Shown: positions 33,599 through 41,921 of the stretch, piece by piece | Position numbering within the stretch: the stretch's first letter is position 1 | How the letters are laid out: each line of letters begins with the position of its first letter | Assembly: GCF_014873145.1 (NCBI RefSeq) | Contig: NZ_JADBEK010000001.1 | Coordinates: 9,486,001-9,550,000, forward strand | Length of the DNA: 64,000 bases | Source: Nonomuraea angiospora | GTDB taxonomy: Bacteria; Actinomycetota; Actinomycetes; Streptosporangiales; Streptosporangiaceae | Direction of reading: 5' to 3' | Notes under the pieces: model-generated | Told to the model about the DNA's origin: nothing | The model's input: only the letters and a program-made list of their open reading frames with translations | Database searches by the model: none | Position numbers and translations under genes: made by a program

Positions 33599-34057
33599 AT
33601 GTTGCTGCTCGTGAATGGGGTCGAGCTGTTCCTGTTGGGCCGGACGCTGATGAAGATCGGCGAGGAGGCCATGCCGACCGAGGGCATCGGTGAGCACTCC
33701 ACGAGCGTGCGCACGGTGCTGATCGTGGTGAGCGATCTGCGCGGACACCCCGACACCACCGTGGGTGAGATCGCCGCCCGCACCGGGCTGCCGCAGAGTG
33801 CCGTGTCGGCGGCCATCGCGCGGCTGAGGTCCGTGGGCGCGGTGATCGCCGAGACGGACCCCGCGGATCGGCGGCGCACGATCATCCGCGAGGCGCCCGC
33901 GGTGTCCGAACGGGTGACGCAGGTCAGGGACACCCCGATCGACGCCGCGCTGGGGGCCGCGCTGGGCACGGACGACCCGGGGCGCGTGGCGGAGACCGTG
34001 GCGGTGCTGGAGGAGCTGGCCGCCAGACTGATCCCCGGGATAATGCATCGAACTTGA
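33599..34057 (+). CDS. MarR-family regulator
   Basis: 152 aa (GTG 33611 is an alternative start). The winged helix is VGEIAARTGLPQSAVSAAIARLRSVGAVIAET-like, with wing DPADRRRTII. Two overlapping palindromes follow its stop, just upstream of an alpha/beta-hydrolase gene, so it probably controls that gene in cis. Confidence 0.85.
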   Translation: MLLLVNGVELFLLGRTLMKIGEEAMPTEGIGEHSTSVRTVLIVVSDLRGHPDTTVGEIAARTGLPQSAVSAAIARLRSVGAVIAETDPADRRRTIIREAPAVSERVTQVRDTPIDAALGAALGTDDPGRVAETVAVLEELAARLIPGIMHRT

Positions 34058-34072
34058 TGTATCAAATTTGAT
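34054..34072. promoter_or_regulatory. Overlapping palindromes before the alpha/beta-hydrolase gene
   Basis: TTGATGTATCAA (34054-34065) and ATCAAATTTGAT (34061-34072) are both perfect inverted repeats sharing five bases. They are AT-rich in an otherwise GC-rich region and lie 18 bp before ATG 34090. Likely a MarR-type operator. Confidence 0.65.
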
Positions 34073-34089
34073 GGATTAGCTTGGAGGTC

Positions 34090-34893
34090 ATGAACGCAGA
34101 CATCTTGCGCATGCCGGGCGTCGACCTCTACTACGAGGTGCGCGGCAGCGGTCCGCTCCTGCTGATCTCGCAGAGCGGCGAGGGCGACGCCGGTCGCACC
34201 GTTGACCTGGTCGATCGGCTGATGGACGCGTACACGGTGATCACGTACGACCGGCGCGGGCTCAGCCGCAGCACGGTGCCCGGCGCCGGTGTCAGCGTGC
34301 GCGAGCACGCCGACGACGCGCATCGGCTGCTGGCCCACCTGACCGACCAGCCCGTGATCATGCTGGGGCAGAGCCTGGGCGCCTCCATCGGACTCCACCT
34401 GGCCGTCGAGCACCCCGAGCAGCTCAGCCTGCTCATCGCGCACGAGCCCGTCTCGCCGTGGCTGCTGCCCGAGGCCGAACGCGCCGAGCACCGCAAGGAG
34501 CTGGCCGAGCTCCAGTCGCTCTACCGCGAAGGCGGCCTGCCGGCGGCGATCGGCCAGGTGAAGCGGGTGCTCGGCATCACCGAGGACGCCGAGAGCGACC
34601 TGACCCCGCAGCCCATCACGCCGCGACGGCAGGCGAACTTCGACTTCTTCATCCGCCACGACTTCACCGCCGTCGTCGAGGACGAGCTCGACCTGAGCGG
34701 GTGCCGTACCCGCATCCTGCCCGCGGCCGGGCACGCCACCCCGCACCACGTCTTCGACCGCCGGTGCGCGGCCGAGCTGGCGGAGCTGCTGGGCACGGAG
34801 CTGGTGGAGTTCCCGGGCGGGCACAACGGCAACACCAGCCATCCCCGGGCATACGCGGCCCGGCTCCGCGAGGTTCTCCAGTTCGCCGGCTGA
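34090..34893 (+). CDS. Alpha/beta-fold hydrolase
   Basis: 267 aa from ATG 34090 (GGAGG ends 3 nt upstream; a TTG at 34081 is in frame but less likely). The nucleophile elbow is LGQSLGAS, the oxyanion strand is PLLLISQSGEGDAG and the C-terminal His is in FPGGHNGNT. It follows a MarR gene and its operator. Substrate unknown; small-molecule esters or epoxides are possible. Confidence 0.88.
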   Translation: MNADILRMPGVDLYYEVRGSGPLLLISQSGEGDAGRTVDLVDRLMDAYTVITYDRRGLSRSTVPGAGVSVREHADDAHRLLAHLTDQPVIMLGQSLGASIGLHLAVEHPEQLSLLIAHEPVSPWLLPEAERAEHRKELAELQSLYREGGLPAAIGQVKRVLGITEDAESDLTPQPITPRRQANFDFFIRHDFTAVVEDELDLSGCRTRILPAAGHATPHHVFDRRCAAELAELLGTELVEFPGGHNGNTSHPRAYAARLREVLQFAG

Positions 34894-34930
34894 ATCACCA
34901 GTGTCACCCCGTACCTGTACGCTTCCGCGC

Positions 34931-36481
34931 GTGTCCGAATTATCGGTTTCCGGCTATGAGATCAAGGGTGTGCTCGGCCAGGGCGGCTTCGGGATCGTCT
35001 ACCTCGCCCTGCAGTCGGCCGTGGGCCGCGAGGTCGCGCTCAAGGTCGACAACCGGGTGCTGCTGTCCGACCGCGACCGGCGCCGGTTCCTGCGCGAGGT
35101 CACGGCCGCCGGGGCCCTGTCCGGTCACCCGCACGTCGTGGCCGTCTACGACGCGGGGCTGCTGCCCGACGGGCGGCCGTACATGGTGCTCGAGCTGTGC
35201 CCCGGCGGGTCGCTGGCCGGACGCAGGCTCTCGCCGGTCGAGGCGCGTGACGTGGGCGTACGCATCGCCGACGCGCTGGCCGCCGCGCACGCGCAGGGGG
35301 TGCTGCACCGGGACGTGAAGCCGGGCAACATCCTGGTCGACCGGTACGGTCAGGTGGCGCTGTCCGACTTCGGGCTGGCCACCATGCCCGCGTCCGGGCC
35401 CGAGGCGTCGGTGACGCGCGAGTCCCTGACGCCGTCGTACGCCCCGCCCGAGGCGTTCGAGCTGGCCGAGCCGAGCCCGGCCGGTGACGTGTACGCGCTG
35501 GCCGCCACCGTCTACGCGCTGCTGAACGGCCGCCCGCCGCGCTTCCCCGAGAGCGGCGTGCCGAACCTGGCGATGATCCTGGCCCTGCACCGCCTGCCCG
35601 TTCCGGACATTCCCGGCGTGCCGCCCCAGCTGACCGCCGTGCTGCGCCAGGCGCTGGCCAGCGACCCGCGCCGGCGCACGCCCACCGCGCAGGCGTTCCG
35701 CGACGCCCTCGCTGCCGTCCCGCTCGGACCCGCCCCGGCTCCCTCCGGGGGACGGCACGCCGCGCCGTCGGCCCCCTCCCAGCCGATGCTCCCATCTCAG
35801 CCTCAGCCGACGGGGCAGCACCTGAGCCAGCCGGGCCCGCCGCCGGGTGGCCACGCGGACACCGTGCCACCCGCCCGGCGCGGCACCTCGAAGGCGCTGA
35901 TCTCGATCGCCGCCGCCCTGGCCCTGGTGATCTCGACAGGCGTCGGCGTGGTCGTCTACACGTACGTCACCAGGGAGCCGGGCGGCAAGCACGAGTCGTC
36001 TCCCAGCGCTTCGGCCTCCACCCAGTCCACCGAAGAGGCGGAGACCGTGTTCAAGGGGCTGAAGACGTACACGGAGAACTGCCCGGCGAGCAAGGTGCGC
36101 GGCGGTGAGGCGGCGTGCGTGCAGGAGTCGGAGTGCTGGGGCGGCCTGGTCATCATCTCCGGCGACACGAAGGCCAGGCGGGTCGGGTGCGAGGAGCGGC
36201 ACGCGTGGGAGACGTTCGCGGTCGCCCCGATCCCGTCGGACGCCGAGACGTACGTGCAGCAGGACCTCGCCAAGCACCCCACGGTCAAGCGGATCTGCAG
36301 CCGGGCGGTGCTCCTGGCCAGCAGGGTCGGGACGGCCAGGAACCTCGGTACGGCCGGATGGATGGTGGACGTGATGCCGCCGACGCAGGCGCAGTTCGAG
36401 AACGGCACGCGCTTCCTGCGCTGCATCGGCGGACTGAGCGGCCAGGAGCCGCGCCGGTCCTACTTCCACCGAGGAGCTTGA
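34931..36481 (+). CDS. Transmembrane Ser/Thr protein kinase
   Basis: 516 aa from GTG 34931. The kinase domain covers about residues 8-265: GQGGFGIVYLA (P-loop), ALKVD (catalytic Lys), HRDVKPGNIL (catalytic loop), SDFGLAT (DFG) and PSYAPPEAF. A Pro/Gln/Ser-rich linker follows, then a transmembrane segment (SIAAALALVISTGVGVVVYTYV) and an outer domain with about six cysteines (CPASK, CVQESECWGG, CEERHAW, ICSRA, RCIGG). This is a PknB-like receptor kinase layout with a Cys-rich sensor domain; ligand and targets are unknown. Confidence 0.92.
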   Translation: MSELSVSGYEIKGVLGQGGFGIVYLALQSAVGREVALKVDNRVLLSDRDRRRFLREVTAAGALSGHPHVVAVYDAGLLPDGRPYMVLELCPGGSLAGRRLSPVEARDVGVRIADALAAAHAQGVLHRDVKPGNILVDRYGQVALSDFGLATMPASGPEASVTRESLTPSYAPPEAFELAEPSPAGDVYALAATVYALLNGRPPRFPESGVPNLAMILALHRLPVPDIPGVPPQLTAVLRQALASDPRRRTPTAQAFRDALAAVPLGPAPAPSGGRHAAPSAPSQPMLPSQPQPTGQHLSQPGPPPGGHADTVPPARRGTSKALISIAAALALVISTGVGVVVYTYVTREPGGKHESSPSASASTQSTEEAETVFKGLKTYTENCPASKVRGGEAACVQESECWGGLVIISGDTKARRVGCEERHAWETFAVAPIPSDAETYVQQDLAKHPTVKRICSRAVLLASRVGTARNLGTAGWMVDVMPPTQAQFENGTRFLRCIGGLSGQEPRRSYFHRGA

Positions 36482-36552
36482 CGGGCTCGCCACGCCGCCC
36501 TGACCCTCATGGTGGCGCAGCCCGCGGTGGTCAGGACGGTTAGGCTGCCGGA

Positions 36553-37230
36553 ATGGACTTGAAGGATCGGGTACGCGAGCTGCGCGCCGAGGGCCGCTCC
36601 CCGAAAGAGATCGCCAAGGCGCTGAAGGTGTCGCCGTCCGTCGTGGCGCCGCTGGTGCGGGCCATCGCCTCGGAGGCCCCCGCCGCCGAGCCCGAGGTGG
36701 TCGGGTGCTGGGTCAACGTCGGCTGGAGCGCGGGGCTCACCGTCGACCCGGCCCGCGGATGGGTGGACGAGGCCCCCGGCGCCGGCCTGGGCGGTCTGGT
36801 GTGCGTGCTGGTCGCGCGGCGCCACACCTGGGACAGGATGACGGTGGCCGGCTTCCTCGCCGACGTCTACTGCCTCGGGGCGAAGAACGCGATCGGCCCC
36901 GACGTGCTCGACGACCGTGACCTGCGGCGCTTCCGCCAATACTTCTTCGGCGAGTACGCGGGCTTCCAGGAGGCGCCGATCGAGCTGGCCCGGAACCTGG
37001 TGTTCGGGTCCGTCGACTACGCGCGGACGCTCGGGTTCGAGCCGCACGAGGACTTCGCTCCGGCGGCCGACGTGCTGGGCAAGTGGGAGGGGGACGCGGC
37101 GATCACGTTCGGCCGTGACGGCAGGCCCTTCTACGCGCCGGGGCCGGACGACGACCCGGCGAGGGTGCTGCGGACGCTGCGGCGCACGCTCTCCGACGAG
37201 GACTTCGACTACGTCACCGAAGGCCCGTGA
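36553..37230 (+). CDS. HTH-domain protein of unknown function
   Basis: 225 aa. Residues about 4-40 form a helix-turn-helix (LRAEGRSPKEIAKALKVSPSVV), and the rest (WVNVGWSAGLTVDP ... CVLVARRHTWDRMTVAGFLADVYCLGAKNAI ...) is a domain found in actinobacterial proteins of unknown role; I do not recognise it further. It converges with alkB, overlapping by 17 bp. Confidence 0.7.
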   Translation: MDLKDRVRELRAEGRSPKEIAKALKVSPSVVAPLVRAIASEAPAAEPEVVGCWVNVGWSAGLTVDPARGWVDEAPGAGLGGLVCVLVARRHTWDRMTVAGFLADVYCLGAKNAIGPDVLDDRDLRRFRQYFFGEYAGFQEAPIELARNLVFGSVDYARTLGFEPHEDFAPAADVLGKWEGDAAITFGRDGRPFYAPGPDDDPARVLRTLRRTLSDEDFDYVTEGP

Positions 37231-37843
37231 CGCGCATCGTGATGTTGAGGCGGCCGGAGGCCAGGCCGGTGGCGGGATCGCCGGTGCCCGGACGGACCTT
37301 CGGCACGCCGTGGTAGGCGAAGCGCGACGGCCCGCCGAACACGAACAGATCGCCTGAGGCGAGTTCGACGTCGGTGTACGGCCGGCCGCGCGTCTCGGTG
37401 TTGCCGAAGCGGAACAGGCACCGGTCGCCGATGCTCAGCGACACCACTGGGGCGTCGGACTTCTCGTCCTTGTCCTGGTGCATGCCCATCCTGGCCTGGC
37501 CGTCGTAGAAGTTGATCAGGGCGGTGTCGGGTTCGTACGTGTCGCTGGGGCGTCCGTACGCGTCGGCCAGGGCGCGCCGCCCCAGCTCGCCCAGCCACGC
37601 GGGGAACTCGGCCACCTGCCGGCCGTTCACGTCGTGGGCGATGCGCGTGTACCGGTACGGCTGCCAGTGCCACCCCACGCACACCGTCTGGACCGACATC
37701 ACGCCGCCCCTGGGCAGCACGGTGTGCCGGATCGGCACCGGCCCCGTGGCCCACTCGCGGCACGCCTCGACGAGGTGGCGCTGCTCGTCCAGCGTCAGCC
37801 AGCCGGGCACGTGTACCGCACCCGGCGCGATCTCCCGCCTCAC
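37214..37843 (-). CDS. alkB: AlkB-type 2OG-Fe(II) dioxygenase
   Basis: 209 aa. The Fe/2OG signature is present: NFYDGQARMGMHQDKDE (H-x-D), the distal His in AYHGVPK and the 2OG-binding arginines in GRLNITMRVTG. It should oxidatively demethylate 1-methyladenine and 3-methylcytosine in DNA. GTG 37843 overlaps the stop of the Ada-Zn gene by 4 nt (GTGA). It is the last gene of a four-gene alkylation-repair operon. Confidence 0.93.
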   Translation of the reverse strand: MRREIAPGAVHVPGWLTLDEQRHLVEACREWATGPVPIRHTVLPRGGVMSVQTVCVGWHWQPYRYTRIAHDVNGRQVAEFPAWLGELGRRALADAYGRPSDTYEPDTALINFYDGQARMGMHQDKDEKSDAPVVSLSIGDRCLFRFGNTETRGRPYTDVELASGDLFVFGGPSRFAYHGVPKVRPGTGDPATGLASGRLNITMRVTGLR

Positions 37844-38097
37844 GCCGTCTCCCGGCCCTTCCATGCCTGGTACGCCTCCGGCAAGCATCTCGAACACGGC
37901 CGGTACCCGGCCGCCACCGCGTCACCGGCGTCCGCGAAGAAGACCCGATGCCGGATATATCCCCCGCGGGCGATGGCGCGCAGCGCCGAGGGGCAGTCCA
38001 GCCGCCCGTACAGCCGGACCCCCCGATGCCCGCCCAGCGTGCCGGGCACCGCACTCGCGTACGGACGGCCGTCGGCCCCCACCAGCGTGTACGTCAT
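37840..38097 (-). CDS. Stand-alone Ada metal-binding domain protein
   Basis: 85 aa. It resembles the N-terminal zinc domain of Ada, but only three cysteines are visible: LDCPSA and RPCSRC, with the first position (FCRPSC in Ada) replaced by tyrosine/glycine context (LYGRLDC). Conserved VFFADAGDAVAAGYRPC supports the fold. It may bind DNA with a different metal site or not accept methyl groups. Overlaps of 4 nt on both sides place it firmly in the repair operon. Confidence 0.85.
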   Translation of the reverse strand: MTYTLVGADGRPYASAVPGTLGGHRGVRLYGRLDCPSALRAIARGGYIRHRVFFADAGDAVAAGYRPCSRCLPEAYQAWKGRETA

Positions 38098-38867
38098 TTC
38101 GCGTCGTGGAAGACGAGCCCCAGCGTATGCCGCAGCCCGGACCGGACGGTGCTCACCCCGTGCCGCACGGGGGAGGCCGACCAGCCCCGCGAGGAGCGCA
38201 CGGGCCGGTCGCGCGTGGTGAAGATCAGCCCGTGCCCCTGCGGCAACAGCGTCACCGTCCCCCGCGACTGGGCCCGCGGCCGCTGCTCCACCAGCAGGAA
38301 CTCGCCGCCGGTGTAGTCCTCGCCCGGCCGGTCCAGCCCGATCACGACCTGCAACGGGAACACCAGGTCACCGTAGAGGTCGCGGTGCAGCGCGTTCCAG
38401 TCGTCCCGCTTGTACCGCAGCAGGATGGGCGTCGGCCTGGTCTGCCCCGCTCTGTGGCACATGTCCAGCCACTCGTCGAAGTCGTCCGGCCACGGCGCCG
38501 GCTGGCCCAGCCTGGCCGCCCAGTCGCGGGCGATCGGCAGCAGCCGCGGGTAGAACGCCGCCCGCAACTTGTCCACCAGCGGCGGGAACGGCCGGCTGAA
38601 GTAGCGGTACTGCCCGGCGCCGAACCGGTGCCGCTCCATGTCGATCGTGGACCGGAACAGCCCGACCTCGTCGTACAGGCCGGCGATCTCCTTGCACTCC
38701 TCGGGGGTGAGCACCGGCGGCGTCAGCGCGCACCCGTACGAGTTGACCTCTTCCGCCAGTTTCGCCCAGTCCATCGTGACCTCCTTCGTCAGCTCCTCCG
38801 TCGTCTCCTTCGTCAGCTCTGCCGTCGTCTTCTCCGCCAGCTCCTCCGTTAGCTTCGCCGCGTTCAT
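38094..38867 (-). CDS. 2OG-Fe(II) oxygenase in alkylation-repair operon
   Basis: 257 aa. The double-stranded beta-helix core shows HRDLYGDLVFPLQVVIGL (H-x-D) and a distal VRHGVSTVRSGLR with the 2OG arginine. The N-terminus carries an octapeptide repeat (ELTKETTE units) before the conserved MDWAKLAEEVNSYG. ATG 38867 overlaps the ogt stop (ATGA), which supports including the repeat. Its role beside alkB, Ada-Zn and ogt is likely DNA or nucleotide repair; it belongs to a different subfamily from AlkB. Confidence 0.88.
   Translation of the reverse strand: MNAAKLTEELAEKTTAELTKETTEELTKEVTMDWAKLAEEVNSYGCALTPPVLTPEECKEIAGLYDEVGLFRSTIDMERHRFGAGQYRYFSRPFPPLVDKLRAAFYPRLLPIARDWAARLGQPAPWPDDFDEWLDMCHRAGQTRPTPILLRYKRDDWNALHRDLYGDLVFPLQVVIGLDRPGEDYTGGEFLLVEQRPRAQSRGTVTLLPQGHGLIFTTRDRPVRSSRGWSASPVRHGVSTVRSGLRHTLGLVFHDAK
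38782..38853 (-). repeat. 24-bp minisatellite encoding octapeptides
   Basis: Three consecutive 24-bp units (38782-38805, 38806-38829, 38830-38853); the first two differ at two positions and the third is diverged. In frame, they encode TKETTEEL-like octapeptides at the N-terminus of the 2OG-Fe oxygenase. Confidence 0.75.
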
Positions 38868-39352
38868 CCGACGGCGCTCCAGAGCTGCGGCTGCAGGGCG
38901 CCTTCGAGCGTGAGCAGCTCGTGCTTGCGCTCGATGCCGCCCGCGTACCCGGTCAGCGTGCCGTCCGCCCCGACGACGCGGTGGCAGGGCCGGACGACGA
39001 GCAGCGGGTTCGCACCGACGGCCGCGCCGACCGCGCGGATCCGCTCACGCGGCGCGCCCACCCGCGCGGCGAGCGCGCCGTAGGTCGTCGTGGTCCCGTA
39101 CGGCAGCTCGTCCACGGCCTCCCACACCCGCTCCTGGAACGGGGTGCCGCGGGTGGCGAGCGGCAGGTCGAACGTGACCCGCTCGCCCGCGAAGTACTCG
39201 GCGAACTGCCGCTCGACCTCCTCGAACGCGGCCGGCTCCCACCGCAGACGAGCCCCTGCGCCCACGTCGAACGACACGCGCGTCAGCGCGGAGCCGTCAC
39301 CGACGAGCAGGATCCGGCCCAACGGGCTTTCGATGATGCTGTGGATGTCCAT
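38864..39352 (-). CDS. ogt: Methylated-DNA-protein cysteine methyltransferase
   Basis: 162 aa. The active-site motif is RPCHRVVGADG (PCHR), and the N-terminal RNase-H-like domain is present. It transfers the methyl group of O6-methylguanine to its own cysteine. First gene of the four-gene repair operon ogt, 2OG-Fe oxygenase, Ada-Zn, alkB; all junctions overlap by 4 nt. Confidence 0.93.
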   Translation of the reverse strand: MDIHSIIESPLGRILLVGDGSALTRVSFDVGAGARLRWEPAAFEEVERQFAEYFAGERVTFDLPLATRGTPFQERVWEAVDELPYGTTTTYGALAARVGAPRERIRAVGAAVGANPLLVVRPCHRVVGADGTLTGYAGGIERKHELLTLEGALQPQLWSAVG

Positions 39353-39535
39353 ACCTTCTTCAACACCGCCGAGCCCTCAAAGGTCAGCGGTTTTCGGACA
39401 TCACAGCCCCTCCTCAACCCCACACCCCAGCCGCAGCCCCACCCCCCGCGCCCGCGCAGGACATGCCCCTCCACCGACGGACCTCGGCCGCCGCCTGTGG
39501 ACGATCAAGCGATCATGGGCGTACGCTCGGTGACC

Positions 39536-40339
39536 ATGGCCGAGTCGCGCGAACACACCTTCACCGGCACCACGGGCCTCAACACGGTCGGCGTATGGCC
39601 CCACGACCGGCCGCGCTACGTGGCCATCCTGATCCACGGGTACGGCGAGCACATCGGCCGCTACGAGTACGTGGCGGACCGGCTCGTCCGCCACGGCGCC
39701 GCCGTCTACGGCCTCGACCACATGGGCCACGGCAAGTCGGCGGGCGACCGGGTGCACATCGCGGACTTCGAGGACGTGGTCACCGACGTCTACTCCGTCG
39801 AGGAGCAGGCCAGGGACGACCACCCCGGCGTCCCCGTCGTGGTGATCGGCCACTCGATGGGCGGCATGATCGCGGCCCGCTACGCCCAGCGCTACGGCGA
39901 CGGCCTGGCGGCGCTCGTGCTGTCAGGCCCGGTGATCGGCGAATGGGCGATCGTCCCGACCCTCCTGGCCTACGAGGAGCCCCCGGACGTCCCGATCGAC
40001 CCGGCCACCCTCTCCCGCGACCTCTCGGTGGGCGCCGCGTACGCCGCCGACCCGCTGGTGTGGCATGGCCCGTTCAAGCGCACCACGCTGGAGGCGTTCG
40101 CCACGACCCTGGCCACGATCGCCAAGGGCGGCCGGCTCGGGCCCCTGCCCACGCTGTGGGTCCACGGGTCCGACGACGAGCTCGTCCCACTGAGCGGGAG
40201 CCGTCCGGGGGTCGAGGCGATCAAGGGTACGGACCTGACCGAACGGATCTACGAGGGCGCCAGGCACGAGGTCTTCAACGAGACCAACAAGGACGAGGTG
40301 CTGGACGACGTGACGGCCTTCATCGACCGGGCTATTTGA
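39536..40339 (+). CDS. Alpha/beta-hydrolase, monoacylglycerol-lipase-like
   Basis: 267 aa from ATG 39536 (in-frame ATG 39515 is possible). ILIHGYGEHIGRYEYVA and GLDHMGHGKS are characteristic of the lysophospholipase/MAG-lipase group. The catalytic triad is the Ser in IGHSMGGM, the Asp in GSDDELVP and the His in EGARHEVFNE. It converges on a lipoprotein gene with an 8-bp overlap. Confidence 0.9.
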   Translation: MAESREHTFTGTTGLNTVGVWPHDRPRYVAILIHGYGEHIGRYEYVADRLVRHGAAVYGLDHMGHGKSAGDRVHIADFEDVVTDVYSVEEQARDDHPGVPVVVIGHSMGGMIAARYAQRYGDGLAALVLSGPVIGEWAIVPTLLAYEEPPDVPIDPATLSRDLSVGAAYAADPLVWHGPFKRTTLEAFATTLATIAKGGRLGPLPTLWVHGSDDELVPLSGSRPGVEAIKGTDLTERIYEGARHEVFNETNKDEVLDDVTAFIDRAI

Positions 40340-40901
40340 CCGGCAGCCATACGTACCCCGAGCCCCGCGTACGGGTGAGCTCGATCTTCCAGCAGCCCCG
40401 CTTCGGAAAGACGAACCCCGTGCCCCACTCCTCGCCGGGTTTGTGCCAGCTCGACCCGCCGTGCTCCTCGGGCCCCCAGGCGAGCTTGGCCGGCGTACCG
40501 TCGGGCAGCGTCGCCTTGACCCGCAGCGGCCCTTCACCCGTCATCCGCCACACGATCTTGATCTCTTCACCGCGCGCCAGCGGCGGACCCGCCACGAACA
40601 GCAGCCCCCACAGCTCCGCCTCCCGCCCCACCCCCCGCACCTCGGGAAACCCTCCGGTGAAGAGCACCGAAGTCCCGTTGCACGCAGCCCTGGTAGCCGT
40701 CGCACTCGGACTTACGACACTCGGACTTACGGCACTCGGGCTTACAGGACTCGGGCTTATAGGACTGGGACCGACGGGACGGGGACTTACGGGACCCAGG
40801 ACTGCCGACCGCGCCACGGACGCCACGGACGCCGGCTCGTGAACCTCAGCCGAACACCCGGCGGAGACCACCAGCAGCGTCACCATCATCAACCACTTCA
40901 T
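40332..40901 (-). CDS. Lipoprotein with Pro/Ser repeat linker
   Basis: 189 aa from ATG 40901. The signal peptide ends in a lipobox (VVSAGCSAE). Residues about 30-70 are a 5-aa repeat (PSPVS, PSAVS, PSVVS) encoded by 15-bp units. The C-terminal domain (FTGGFPEVRG ... WGLLFVAGPPLARGEEIKIVWRMTG ... CWKIELTRTRGSGYVWLPV) looks like a beta-sandwich; I do not recognise it. The linker probably lifts this domain away from the membrane. Confidence 0.75.
   Translation of the reverse strand: MKWLMMVTLLVVSAGCSAEVHEPASVASVARSAVLGPVSPRPVGPSPISPSPVSPSAVSPSVVSPSATATRAACNGTSVLFTGGFPEVRGVGREAELWGLLFVAGPPLARGEEIKIVWRMTGEGPLRVKATLPDGTPAKLAWGPEEHGGSSWHKPGEEWGTGFVFPKRGCWKIELTRTRGSGYVWLPVK
40704..40808. repeat. 15-bp minisatellite in lipoprotein gene
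   Basis: Seven consecutive 15-bp units from 40704 (ACTCGGACTTACGAC and variants). Multiples of 3 keep the frame open. They encode the Pro/Ser pentapeptide linker. Confidence 0.8.
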
Positions 40902-41002
40902 GCAACCTGTACTCCGGCCGATCCCGGCAGGTTCCAGCCGGCGAGCCGGACTCGCACGAAGCATCGGCGACAACAGCCTGAAGCCTTGACGTGACCGGTT
41001 GG

Positions 41003-41788
41003 TCAGACCTTGCGCCAGCCCGGCACCCAGGCCCCGCCCTCCTCGACGACGTAGTCACCGAAGAGGGCAGGAGCTTCCTGGCGCATGAGCTCGCCGATGC
41101 GCTGGAACAGCAGGCGGATCTCCTCCTCCGCGCCGGCGGCGGTGCGGGCCTCGATCGTGTGCCGCAGCGTGCGCACGTTCGCGGTCCACACCAGCCCGGT
41201 CGCCACGCCCTCCGGGGCGAACCTGCGCATGAACGAGGTGCGGTGCTTCTTCTCCGAGAACGGCACGCCCTCCTCATCGAGCCCGAAGTGCTCGGCCATC
41301 CACAGCTGGAACTGCTCAAGCTGCTCCAGCACCGCCGTGGCCCGCTTCATCAGCTCGTCGTCCTCCCGTGCCCAGTCCGGGAACCAGAACGGCAGCTCGT
41401 CCAGCCGGACGAAACGCAGCGACTCCTGCGAGACGGCCACACCCGGGCGGTGCCGAACCAGCTCGTGGGTCAGCACCCGGCTGACGTTGTGGAGCACGAA
41501 GCTGAAGCTGACGTGCTCGAGGACCGAGCCGTGGGCGCTGGCCAGGATGTTGCGCAGGTAATCGTCCTGGTTCTCCCTGATCCTGACCACGTTGGGATTG
41601 AGGCCGGGCTCGAAGGAGCGGTAGCAGAGCCGACCGGCGAACTCGGCGAGGTTCTGCGCGTCGAGGTCGCCGCGATCGAGCCGCTCCAGCCAGCTCTCGC
41701 CGCCGACCTCGGCCAGGTAGCGGGCCAGCTCGTCGTAGTCCAGCGACGGACGGGCGACGATGAAGACCTCGGGTTCGACACTACGCAT
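41003..41788 (-). CDS. thyX: Flavin-dependent thymidylate synthase ThyX
   Basis: 261 aa. The ThyX motif appears as RHRPGVAVSQESLRF; here eight residues rather than the usual seven separate RHR from the Ser. SVLEHVSFSFVLHNVSRVLTHELVRHR is the expected preceding helix (split by convention). It makes dTMP from dUMP with FAD and methylene-THF. ATG 41788. It could be a divergent second ThyX type. Confidence 0.85.
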   Translation of the reverse strand: MRSVEPEVFIVARPSLDYDELARYLAEVGGESWLERLDRGDLDAQNLAEFAGRLCYRSFEPGLNPNVVRIRENQDDYLRNILASAHGSVLEHVSFSFVLHNVSRVLTHELVRHRPGVAVSQESLRFVRLDELPFWFPDWAREDDELMKRATAVLEQLEQFQLWMAEHFGLDEEGVPFSEKKHRTSFMRRFAPEGVATGLVWTANVRTLRHTIEARTAAGAEEEIRLLFQRIGELMRQEAPALFGDYVVEEGGAWVPGWRKV

Positions 41789-41921
41789 GAGAGAGCCCCC
41801 GCTCGGATCGGCTTTTGACGGCCCCAAGCCAACCAGCTCCTGCCGCTCGGCGCGAGTCGGTCGCCGCCCCCTGGACACTCCTCGCGGGCATCCCAAGTCC
41901 AAGTTCAGCCGGCGCCATGGT

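Noticed and set aside
36481..36552. CCTGACC/GGTCAGG pair after the kinase gene as a terminator
   Set aside because: The stem is only 7 bp with a loop of more than 20 bases; too weak to call.
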